Notes under the pieces: model-generated
What the model was told of the DNA's origin: nothing
The model's input: only the letters and a program-made list of their open reading frames with translations
The model's database searches: none
Translations under genes and position numbers: made by a program
Part shown: one piece after another, positions 47,734 to 62,100 of the stretch
Position numbering within the stretch: position 1 is the first letter of the stretch
Layout of the letters: each line of letters begins with the position of its first letter
From: Cyanodermella asteris
Lineage: Eukaryota > Ascomycota > Lecanoromycetes > Ostropales > Stictidaceae
Length of the DNA stretch: 64,000 nt
Direction: 5' to 3'
Assembly: GCA_900618795.1 (NCBI GenBank)
Contig: UYJD01000005.1
Location: 528,811 to 592,810 of the forward strand

Positions 47734-47805
47734 GGGTATTTGCTAAAGTACTTACTGTAGCACTCGCTAGAGACCTTGCTGGAGTATCCAGAGACTTACT
47801 CAGAT
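47734..47805 (+). repeat. degenerate 12-bp tandem array, copy 2
   Basis: Six 12-nt units in register: gggtatttgcta, aagtacttactg, tagcactcgcta, gagaccttgctg, gagtatccagag, acttactcagat. Same unit and orientation as copies 1 and 3. The ~50 bases before it also resemble those before copy 3 (both read GTAAT...GGCGC...TGCC...AGGGTA.T.GCTAAA), so the array is part of a longer dispersed sequence. Confidence 0.75.
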
Positions 47806-48768
47806 CATGACACGGCCGCAAACTTCATGCTCATCAAATTTCTCTCTTAGTGTTCAGCAAGTCTTCCTTGAGGCGCCTATGAACGACTTGCATATTGTAT
47901 CGATCGATCACTCCATAAAGGACGATACTGTCCCAAGCCGACCGCAAAATGGTTGGCATTACCGTAATTGTTCCCGGTCATCATCCCGCGCATTGCACTC
48001 ACGAAGGTCATTGTTATTGATGCCGTTAGAGTCGATCCGTATTGGGAGCTTGGTGGTCCAGTTCCGAATGGCATCGAAAGCACGCTAAATGAAAGAGCGA
48101 GCATCGTTCGCCGATGACTTTGCTCGACTTGTGTTCGCTGGTTTGCCCTCACAAGAAAGAAATCGCAAAGTATCATGCTTGGTCGCCTAGTTTGGATGTC
48201 GACGGTTCATGATGAACGGCATTGCTTGATTTTCCGGGCCTGATTCATGGCCTTTAACATGTGGCTCAGCGTCGTCCCCAGCTGCAATGAAGGTGCAGGT
48301 GAGTCGATATAGAAGCGGTAGCTGTTTGAGGAGCAAGTCCAGGCAAAGGCCAAGTTACATATGAGCTCGTCGGCTACTGGGCTGGAGAATATGTTGTACC
48401 GAGTTGTCGAGGAACGAGAATGGAGTTTCGAGCGGCCCCTTCATGAGACTGCGACGGCTGCCGGCACTCTTCGTTTCACCCTCCGCGACATTTTAGCTAT
48501 ACGCTGCGTCCTGCCGCATGACCTGCCTTCGGTAGACGCACTTCACGCGAATGTTTCTCGTCATATCTACACCACTGTCATCATTTCTTGCTGCCGATAC
48601 AGTTAACCTTCGCATGCTTCGCAAAACCTGATGGCCTGTCGCTCCGCAGATCTACTACGCCGCCTCCGCTCCGAGCCGCGCTCCACATGCCCTAAACTTC
48701 CCTCGCCCCCCACAAAACGAGACCAACCGACCGCAAAAAGCTATCTCAGCCCTTTCATGGGCAAAAAT
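47806..48768. other. gene-free spacer
   Basis: Between the second 12-bp array and the tRNA gene. Frames at 47807-48088 (+), 47877-48176 (-) and 48361-48606 (+) have no domain features. The frame at 48631-48813 is the antisense shadow of the tRNA. Confidence 0.4.
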
Positions 48769-48877
48769 GGAGATACCGGGAATCGAACCCGGAACCTCAT
48801 CCAGTTTGGATGACACCTTGCGGTACCAATGCTAGCACGGATGCTAAGGATGCATTATACCATTAAACCATATCCTG
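48769..48877 (-). tRNA. intron-containing tRNA gene, anticodon AGC (Ala-type)
   Basis: Clover-leaf elements on the minus strand: an A-box match TGGTTTAATGG, anticodon arm CATCC / GGATG with loop TTAGCA-T, five-base variable loop, T-arm CCGGG-TTCGATT-CCCGG (B box), acceptor 3' strand TATCTCC and a T5 terminator just beyond (48763-48767). A 38-nt intron (48804-48841) sits at the canonical place, one base 3' of the anticodon. It contains TGCTA, which pairs with the anticodon-loop TAGCA, the expected anticodon-intron helix. The anticodon AGC and a G3-U70 pair suggest alanine. The acceptor stem is imperfect: positions 1-72 and 2-71 do not pair with the 5' strand CAGGATA. It may be a variant or degenerating copy. 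Confidence 0.72.
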
Positions 48878-49040
48878 GTACTTGTTAGGACGTGGCTTAG
48901 GGTCAAGATTGCTGACGAAACTCACCCCTTGACTGATGTCGTTAGCCACGACTAGATGACTGTTATATAATTCATCAAATGCAAGCTTCTCCACGGTTGT
49001 TGTTCGTGATATCGCCGGCGTACTGAGCGGGCGGCTGTAA
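48878..49040. other. short spacer
   Basis: Between the tRNA gene and the third 12-bp array region. Nothing recognised. Confidence 0.4.
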
Positions 49041-49235
49041 TCACACAGGCGCCTTCACCTTTGCTGTTGCCAGTAGGGTACTCGCTAAACCACCTACGAA
49101 GATACTCACCAAGGCACTTCCAACATACTTGCGGAGGTGCTTATTACGATGCTCATTGCGGTGCTTGCGAAGGTGCTCGTGGACGTGTATAGGCAAGTGC
49201 TCACGGAGGTACAAGCCAAGTAGACCCGCTAGCAT
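49041..49235 (-). CDS. hypothetical 64-aa tetrapeptide-repeat ORF over 12-bp array
   Basis: An open frame from an ATG covers the third 12-bp array, so each DNA unit encodes four residues. The middle reads as tetrads YLRE, HLPI, HVHE, HLRK, HRNE, HRNK, HLRK, YVGS. The outer parts are hydrophobic (MLAGLLGL at the start, SIFVGGLASTLLATA near the end). I recognise no family. The frame may be an accident of the repeat, since a 12-bp period keeps any stop-free unit open. No promoter or splice evidence. Confidence 0.2.
   Translation of the reverse strand: MLAGLLGLYLREHLPIHVHEHLRKHRNEHRNKHLRKYVGSALVSIFVGGLASTLLATAKVKAPV
49076..49231 (+). repeat. degenerate 12-bp tandem array, copy 3
   Basis: Thirteen units in register, for example gggtactcgcta, agatactcacca, ggtgcttattac, gatgctcattgc, ggtgcttgcgaa, ggtgctcgtgga, agtgctcacgga. 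Same orientation as copies 1 and 2. Flanking sequence on the left is related to that of copy 2, 1.3 kb away. Confidence 0.85.
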
Positions 49236-49909
49236 CGCCAAATAAGCCTGTCAATACCCGCTGAGGAACACTGAAAGCCACAACCAACACAACAGGGCGC
49301 CCTTGACTTCACCAGGCCTGAATCAGACGCGTCGGACGAATCGAAATGGTATTGCGTGCCTGGACAGGGCCCCCGGACGAGGTGCTTGTCGTCAAGATAT
49401 CTGATTCGGTATCGCTGGGTGCGGACTCGGAGTACGTGGGAGGCCCTTGACATGCGAGTCCTGAGATGGGTGGTTATGCGGACAGTGATGATCCGAGAGA
49501 GAGTATCAACACTCATTTTCTTGCATTGATGTCCATTTCAAGTGGGGATAGCGACTGATTGCCTGCGGCACAGTCGTCTACCTTGGTTGTGTCGACGGGG
49601 AGAGTTTGACTGGGCGTAAGTTTGCTGTGACTTTCACAGGCAGTGATCATCGGCTTTCGAAAGTGTTTTGATACATGGCCTACAAGTGATTGAGTAGGTT
49701 CCGACTCGATTGAATAGGGCAGGTAACGCCACGAGTGGTCCCCAGTCACCATGATCGCATCGAATCCTGAACGCTCAACGTTCATCGGTTCGCAAGCACC
49801 TACATGCTGGTGTGAAAACATTTCCATACTGGCTACTGCATATCTGGAAAAGCCTAAATAACAAGCGTTCAATCATCACAGCTTACCCCGGCCTCGTCTC
49901 CAATGGTCA
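49236..49909. other. spacer downstream of monooxygenase gene
   Basis: A minus-strand frame ending at 49513, with an internal ATG about 103 codons before its stop (MEMFSHQHVGACEPMN), is coherent but matches nothing I know. It is too weak to call a gene. Otherwise nothing seen. Confidence 0.3.
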
Positions 49910-53132
<3,223 letters not shown>

Positions 53133-56100
53133 TTAGAGATAAGGCATGAACAGAGCATCCATCTGCGACAACCTCATAGGACTAGTCGCTTCACTAATTT
53201 TATCAATCGCTGTTTGATGGGCTGGGAGGTCGCTGCTGCTGTCTGGTGCCTCTGCAAATGCTCGAGCCCGTTTGACGATGACATCGCTGCCAGTCTGCAC
53301 AGCTTCTCTCACTTGGCTGTCAAGGGCATCCTTCCTTTGCTGAAGGAGGTAGAAGTGTATCTCATCTCTGACGAAGACACTGAGATGTTGCTCGAGGGCG
53401 AATTCAGGCTCCGTCAAGCTGCGTGCAATGGCCATGATAGCCGGTCCCAGAATACCTTCCGAATTGATGATGCCGACCAAGGTTTGGAGATTGGGCGTGT
53501 ACCTGAACGGCACGGGCTCTGAGTTGTGAAAGATGGCTTTGTTGCTCATGGTCGGGAGTATCTCAGTGCCCCAGACGTGGCCGCTGTCGTGTGCAATACT
53601 CAGCTTCTGAGGCGTTCTATTTGTCATGAACATGATGTAACTCATGAACGTCAAAGCTGCGTAGGAGTAAGTGAACTGTCGGCGGAAAAGCCAGAAGTCG
53701 CCAAAGGACGGATAGATGCTTTGGAAATAGTTGAGGGCTATGTCCTTGGGAACAAGCTTCTGCTGAACCGCCGTGAAAGCTTCCAACCTAAGGCCTTGGA
53801 GGTTCTCCAGCATCTTCGCGTTGTTGCGGAGACTATCCGAAACGGACCGCATCTTTTCCATTGTGAAGAGGATAGGCTCGTCCTTGTCAAGACCGTGACG
53901 TCGACAGTGATCCTCATAGACGCCCTGCAAGGACACAGACTGCGCGTCCTCTTGTACCAGCCTTATCGACGGGGCCAGCGGGATCATCAACGGCAGGTAG
54001 AACTGCAAATTGCGTCGGCGAGCTTCCTTGCGCTTAGCCAATGAGCTGTTGAAGACGCGGAAAAGCTGGGTCACTCTTTCTTCTCTGCGGCAATGCCTGG
54101 CAGCCGGGTGATGCACAGCGAACGAGTGGATACTGCCGTCACTGCCACGAATTTTGACCCTCCGATGCGATAAGCCGACATTTCGAACAAGGTCGACGTT
54201 CGGCAGGAAGCGCTCAATTCTGACAAAATCCTGGTTCTTGTCCCTGTGAAGCAAATACTGGCCGGGAACTTCAACTTCGTCTAGCCTATGGTACCGGAAC
54301 TCGCTGAGCTGAGCGCTGAGGCTCTCTAGGTTCTGGTGCTGTGGTCTTCTGTCCAGTTTCTCTTCGAATTTGTCGCGCCATTTGCGAAGTTTATGGATAT
54401 ACTCGAACATTGTCGGCTTCTTGGACACAAAGTCTTGTTCAAAGGCTCCCCTTATGTGACTTGGCAAGATCGTTTCGGCGAACCGCTTGATGTTGGCTTC
54501 GGTCGCCGATGGCAGCTTGGAGTCTCTAGCATAAGCCGCGGCAACCCTACTCACATACGACAGGCCGTCATTCAACAAGGCCACGATCAATCGATAGGCA
54601 TCCTCATCGGGAGGGCACTTGAAGTTCTTGGCAATCTGGTCAACCATTGTCTCCATTGTCAAAGCAAGCAGCGGAAAAGCCGTCTTGAGAACCTGCGTGA
54701 TCTCCTCGGAATACTCCCATGGCTTCTTTGCCTGCGGTGTCTTTTCTTCTTCCTTTGGTTGACCATTAGCACCGTTGGATTGAGTTCTGGCATGTCCCTC
54801 CGCCTCCTTGGCAGGAGTATTGGTACCGTTGGATGCTGTAGTGGTGTCCATTTTGTCGGCGTTTGCAGTAGCAGGTCGTGATCCATTCTGCGAGGAAGAA
54901 GAGACTTCAGTGCCGGTCTCTGTCTTGGGAATTTTGGGAGATTGCTGCTGCTTTGCTTTCGCCTGCCTCTCTTTCTCTTCGGCTGTCTTCTTGATGCTCA
55001 GCATATCTTCCCTGTTAGTCCTCAAAAGGAAGAAGAGCGCTTGAGGATAGAGCTTCGCGATCCTGACGAGAATGCTCCGGCTGATGCGGGCTTCGCGATG
55101 ACTCAAGCTGGTGAGCAGCTGAGGTATGAACGTAACCCAGTACCACAAGGGCTGGTCACCCTTGAAGTCTTCGAACGCACGTGCGATTCGACCTTCCGCG
55201 TTGTCGATGCTGAGCAACCAAAGCACTCGGCTTAGCAGCTTGCGAGATTTGGCATTCTTCCAAAGACTGGCAGCTTCAAGATAGCAACTGACTGCTGCAG
55301 CGCCAAGCTGAAAGTCATCTGGATTGGCTTTGAAAGCCGCATCATTGTAGTGACCCCATTCGGCCCATGCTTTGGGAAGGCGAATGTCATAATACAAAGC
55401 AGTTCCATATGCCTCGTTTGCTTCGTCCATCTGGCCGAGCTTGGCGAGGAACATGCCCCGCAATGTGTAGAACTCAGCTTTTTGTGGATTGGCGAAGTAG
55501 TTCAGATTGGTATTGTTAATGACATCCAGACCGTTGTTGAGTTCATTGGGGTTCTGATAGTGGCACTTTGCCTGCTCTCTCAGCTTGAGAAAGGCTTCCT
55601 GTATTTCAATGTTAGGGAGCGTGTAAATCTTACTAAGTTGGTTGATGCACACATCTGGCATTCTGTGCTTGCGGGCCACGTGCGCGAACCGGTTAATGAT
55701 CCAAGCTGTCTCATGGAAGCCTCGATAAGCAAACGACTGGCTCTGATTAGAGCCTGTGGTCTGAGGTATGAGGGTCAGGTATGTCTTGTTGATGAGCTGG
55801 AAGATGTGCTGTCTCCAAGTGACTAGATCCTGCCATGCATTGATGTCGTCCCACACGTTTGGCAATCGATCACGCCAGCTGCCCAAGAGCATCTTTAGCT
55901 CCTGACTTTTCGTGTCCAGGTTGTCTGCCCGCGTATTGTGAAGACTTGAGCAAATGTTTTGTGCATCGTGCAGTTCGACAAGCTGTTGAAAGCCCTGCAA
56001 AATGGGAATGTGCGAGCTAGTGATGCGGCGTGGGAGCTGGTGCCACTTTCGAATTGACAATTGCATGGCCTCATCACAAGCCCGATGAAAGTCCGTAGAG

Positions 56101-59100
56101 GTCTCCTGGCGATCGTTGAATTTCAGCAGCGACATGAAGGCTGCAAAAAATGACCTGCGTGGAGTAGCTGCGTCTGAAACGCCTTTGATCACATGGTTTA
56201 TCGACTCCAGATTCTCAGTATTCTGCCAAAGTTCGATGTTGCGGAAACTGGCTTCTAGTAAGAGATCGTTGAAATTTTCATGCTTAGCAAAGTCGCTCAA
56301 GATATCCCATTGCTGCATTTTTTGGGCACAGATTACCCAGTGGTCCTCCCAAAGCATGTACTCTCCCTCGCTGAAAGGGATGGATGCAGTCCTAGCCTTG
56401 ATTTGGGCTTGTTCGTAGAGATTCATAGCTTTGTCCCACATGCCATTCTGTTCGTAGGACAGTGCTGCGTTGGTCTCCACGAATTTGCATCGCCGTCGCC
56501 ACGTGCCATAGTAGAGATCATCTTCGGAGAGAGTAGTATACATCTCCAGAAGTGCATCGAGATTGCTCTCCCTCACCATCGGCGTGTCGATGATTGGATT
56601 GATTGCAGCCTCTTCCATGTATGCCAGTGCCGGGTACCATGCATCGTAAGTTCTGCTAACGAATTTCATGACATGGGAAGGAATCTTGATTCGCGGCTGC
56701 ACACGAACAGCTCCGTCGAGCAAGGCCTGGACTGGGTTCGGCCGCTTGTCTATTTGCTTCTGATTATACTCTTTGGTCAGGAGCAAGACCAAGCCCTTTT
56801 CGAGATCGCCTCGGTCCTCGCGATTCAGGACCGCCCAAAAGATTGGAAACACGGCGGACCACAAGTCAGCGGCCACTTTTCCATCGAGATGTTGTAATTG
56901 GCACAGCGGCTCGAGGCAATCGCGTAGACGAACATCACCGAGCGAGGCATTGAAGCGACGATGGGATGCCATCAGCTGCTCGAACTTTTCATCAAGCATC
57001 ACATCGTCTCTCCGTGAGTCGCCAGGAGCATACAGCTCGGTAAGCTGCATCATCTTGACATCATCGGCGTGTAGAGATGCAGGCGAATTCATATCAACAG
57101 CACCGAACATCAACTGCATCGCTTGACTCAGCCAGAATCTATCCGCGATTGGGTCCCAATTCTGCGACGTCAAGACGTACAATAGGCGCGCACTGGCCGT
57201 CCTTGTCAGGCTTTTGTCGAAGATTGTCATGAAGCGATTCCGCACAGTGACATCCTCAGCACGCGTGCCGATCAGAAATGCATGCTCGAGTCTGACTGTG
57301 AGCTCAGTCCTGGTTATCTTTGGGTCCTCATAGATCCGAATAACCAGATCAAGGAATTTATGCAGCAATGCAGGATCAGAGCGCTGTTCGAACGTGCACA
57401 TCTTGTGTAGAACGGCCGTTTTCTCCTTTGTAGTCGGGAAGGTTTCGTTTTCCTTCGAGGTGAAGATCCAATGTTCAATCATAGAGATGATCTTTTCGCA
57501 CAGCTCCTTGTTGATGGAGCGCTCCACGATGGTAGCGAGAACGCTAAGAAAAGGCCTCCGTTGATCACCGAGTTGCGCCATGCGCAGCTCACAGACGTCA
57601 ATGCTTCGATGGATCAGCTGTACGGTCACTTCGGCAGCGACAGGGTCGTAAGTGGCGTCCGGATTAATCGTGCGCGAAAGTTGATGCTGTTGGGCCTGGA
57701 GCTGGAGCGTGGTCCAGTGAGTGTGATCTTTCTGAAGTTTATTGAGCAGGACCTTGACCAGTGCTGAGGCATGCTGATCGATCATTTCAGGTCTGGCTTT
57801 TGACAAAGTCCAGAGGATATTGACGCCGGAAACCAGATTACCAGACTCGAGTGTTTCCTTTGCGATCGCTGACAGGCGCTTGATGAAGCTAGTTCCGGCA
57901 GTCTCAACCTCCATTTCGTCTTCGCCAGCTTTTTCCTCTGGAATAGCCTCAATGACACGAAGAAGCAACGGGCGGACGTTACGGTGTCCATCCATTTCCT
58001 CATTTCGATTGTGAAGGCAGTCTTGGATCTCCATGTTCTCGGACTTCAAAGCTTTCTCGAGTATCTTCTCAATGGAAGGCATCTGTCCCTGTATCCATTG
58101 GTCAGATTTGGTGTTCAGAATATATCGGACCAGTTGCAAAGTGTTGATGACCGCAGTCACAGTCTTATCATCCCCTTTGTCAGTCTTGTCGGAGGCCAGA
58201 ATCTGCTCGGTCATTCTTGGAAACAAGTCCACGTCGAGGTCACTCCACATCCCCGGCGTCAACAGATCGTAGAACAGTCCAAAGGCCTTTTTACATGTTT
58301 CGTTGGTCGCCATAGGTACTGTTGGCGCCGCAGAGCCTGCCAAGGTAGCGTTTTTGTACTCTGCTGCCGGCACCGGATAGCGCTCAACACTCGTGCTCAT
58401 GAGCTGGGCCAGATATTTGATTGTATTTGCTCGCATTGAGGTTGGAATCTTGTATTCATCTGCGCTTGAAGCTGTCGCAGGCTTCGGGGGAGAGTTTCCT
58501 TTCGGGGAGCCGTCGAGAAGCCGTTTGCGCCCTCCCTTATTGTTCAGCTTGCGCTCCTCCCAGTTCTTGATCATCTCGATGACGTTGAGCACGAGCTTCC
58601 TGTTGTCGTTGCTCGTACTAGGAGGCTGCGCTATCTTGGGCAGTGCTGGTAAGAATTGCGAGATGTACTGGTCGCGATACTCGTAGAACATGTCTGCATG
58701 CCGAATGAAGAATTGAAGCACGCTAATCAACTGTTGTAAATTGGACGAATCTTCCACTATAGCGCGCTTTGGGAGTCTAGCCCATTGCGGGACCTTCTCA
58801 CGCTCGTTCTTTGGTAGTCGATCAGGCAGGACAGGTACCATCAGATCCAGAGCCTGTATGACTAGCGCGCGTCCCTCATTCTGATGAGCGCGAAGTAAAC
58901 CATGATAGACGATCGTCACAAGCTTGTGGTGAGATTGGAACTGAGCCACAAGGAACGCGAAGACAACAAAAGCTGCGTACTTGGTGATAGTGTCTTCCGA
59001 TTGGGTATGATGCCAGACGAACTTGCTGATGTTCGTGGTGAGCTTGTTGTTAGGCGTTGACTCGTTCAGCTCGTTGATAAGAGCTCTGCGATACTTCACC

Positions 59101-62100
59101 AGAAAAGCCGACATTTGTAGAGCCTCGAGCTTCGACTGATCGACCTGTCCCGGATTGGTTTCACCCGATGTCGCAGCGACACTAGCTTTCCATAGCTTTT
59201 CGTCAATGCTGCTGATCATTGTTGCGTCGATCAAGTGTTTGGCTTCGCCATCACCATCATCTGACATTTTGTTCTCCTGGTCCCAGTGCCGCTGGACATC
59301 GTATGCAAACATTGGATTGATCAAGTTATGGAAGAGATAGGTCTTGGTCTTTGGTTTCACGGTAGGGTCATGGTACGAGTCCAGGCAACGAAGGATAATC
59401 GTTCGTTGAAGATCAATCGAGTCATTTCGGATAATGGTTTCGTACAGGAAGTGTTTGAACGATTGGTTCATCTGTAGCTCGTCCGTCGTGATAGCTGCAA
59501 TGGTCTCAAAGAGAAAAGCGACATCGTCCTGCTTCGCTTCCAAATAAGCGATCAAAGTGTCAATGACACGTTCTCCAGCCTGACGTGCGGCTAGACGTAG
59601 GTTCGCTGCCAATGTGTGGTTCTTTTCTTTGGTGTGAAGACTGCGGCCAGCTTTGACAAAGGCGGCCCGCAAAGCGGGCTTGTCCAGTAGCCAGTCCTTC
59701 GTCTGTCGAACCAAAATGGCAACGATATTGATGCCTGCGATAGCCGTCATGTCGTTGCCGTTCTCACTGGCAAATGTTGCTTTCAGGAGACCTTCAACAT
59801 CTCCGGAAACTTGCTTCGATACAGCAACGCACAGAGGGCTGGCAATAGCCTGGCAGAAGAACCTGGCGAATCGAGGATCACCCAGCTTATTGGAGAATAA
59901 TTGCCACGTCTGCTGTGGGTATTTCGAGAAGAACTTATACAGAGGTGGTCGGAAAGGGCTATCAAGGGTTCGGCGCAGTTTGTTTTCGAAATCCATGACA
60001 CGCATAGTCAACTTTGGCAGCATACCGTCGGCGGCCTGGGGTAACAAGTGAAAGACCTCCAGGGTGGCAATGACAATTTTCATGCTCTGGTCCTGTTCAA
60101 TCAAGCCAAAGGAAGTCTTGAGTAGGGCTTCGGGATCCGCGTGTTTGCCCATGAAACTCACAAGCCTGTCACCAATCTCAGCTTTGAAGTAGTTCGTCAG
60201 CAGCTGGAGCAAGCGTTGGAGGCCTTCGAGTGCCCCGAGGGTGATCTTCTCCGGCATTTGTAGCGTCATGAGAATCGGTCGTAGTCCCTGCTGTAGCAGG
60301 TCCTTGGGTAATTTGCTATTCTGTGCAAGGACGCGCTTCAGTCCCGTATTTGCGGCATCGCTGACCTCCTTGGCTGAAGAATACAATGATTTGAAGAAGA
60401 CTGTGATAATACGATTCCACAGCGCTTGCTGTGCTGTTTCCTTCAGTTCAGGCAGTGAGAGGGCCAATGACATCAATCGCAAGGACGACACTCGACAATT
60501 CAGAATATTCTCTGCAGTGCGGAACTCGTTTGGCTTGGCGGTGAGCTTGTCATCCTCTTGATCGGTCAAAGCGAGTGTCTCTTCCAATAGCCGGTTGAAA
60601 GACTGGTTGTATTCGACCACCGAGTGCTGGAGCTCCAGGCAGTATGTGACAGCATCTATGTAGCCACATTGAACAGGGAATTGCAGAGCGCGCAAAGGCT
60701 TGTTGTAGATCGGTATCAAAAGTCTATCTTTGATGTGTTTGACGATCTCCCAAACTTGCACCCCAATAGTCTCTGCCAGGACGGCTATCGCAGCCTTGGA
60801 CGCTTCACGGACAGGCTTGACCTGGTGGCTGAGGTCATTGGCAAAAGATCCACACAACTGATGGAGTTTTGTCGAGTTCGACTCCAGGTCGCTGAGTTTC
60901 GCTTGCTTGTTGCACCTCTTCAGAACATATTTGAGCGTCTCCAACGCTTCCATTCTCGTCGATTTGGGAAGGTCCAGAGGGATATCTTTGATCAGGAACA
61001 TCAGCGCACGGACAATCTCAGTCTGTTTCTCCTGTACAAAACCATCTCCCAAATCGATTTCGGTTGCGAGATACTGAATTCCAAGGTGACCGCCAGCTTT
61101 CTGATGCCAATCCTCTTCATAGCAGCTATGACAGAAGACCCTCATCAAATGCGTGAAGAAGGGCAATTTCGCAACCTGTGCGGTGGAGCCAATGATGATC
61201 CCTGTGATATCAAAGCAACGTTGAATTACCTGCAGACCCGCTTCTCTCACTTCTGGTGTTTCATGAGCAAGGAGATCGACAATCACATCGGCAAGGATCC
61301 TACTGTCGACACATATAGGACCCTCGCCAACTTTCAAGATGAAAGGCTTTTGCAAGCGCTTATATGTCGCCATAGCTCGGCCAAGTTCGAGTAGAACGAA
61401 TCGCTGCAACAAGCTCTCCAGAAACTTTTGTGCTGCCTCCTTAACGGCGTCCAACGTTGTACTCAGCACCGCTGCCTTGAGCAATTTCTTGACAGTCTGC
61501 TCTTCTGCAAGCTTTTTTGGCACGGACATGTCACGGTCAGATCTGTCCATGATGTCTGTTGCGGCGTCGAAGTTACCTTCTACCATATCATTGGCTTGCA
61601 GTCTCACGCTTTGAGCAAGGTCGTCGGGTAGCTGATCGAAGCCGATGTGGATTTTGAGCTGCGAGCAGATCAAATGGAAGGCTTGCTGCTTGTAGAAAGT
61701 GTCGTTCTTCTTCTTGGCATCTCCTTTGGGAACTTCTTCCAACTTTTCAATTGCCAAGTCAATTCCGATGCGTAGAGGAAATGCACGAGCTTTCGTGGCA
61801 CCAATGAGCCTGACATCGAAGCTCGACTCATCGTCTGCGTATGATCTTGGTTCCAGCTTCGGTGGACCAGTGAGAAACTTTCGATTGCGACCACCCAATT
61901 TTCCTAAGATACGTAACGTCGTGTGGGAGTGGAAATGGTTGTATGGCGCTGGTTTGAGATGGTCCCAGAGAGCTTGCATCAGTTCGTCAATCACCGGTGC
62001 CATTATCGGGTCGAGGTACTCAGCCGTCAGATTGTCAACGCAAAGCTCGAGCGTGCGCAGTCCTTGGCCGACTAGATCCGAATCCGCTCTGAGAGCAACC

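Noticed and set aside
48631-48813. Plus-strand reading frame ending GDTGNRTRNLIQFG
   Set aside because: This is the antisense translation of the tRNA T-arm, a well-known false protein.
49513-49872. Minus-strand frame downstream of the monooxygenase as a gene
   Set aside because: Upstream end lacks an ATG and no family features or splice partners were found; left as undecided sequence in the spacer entry.
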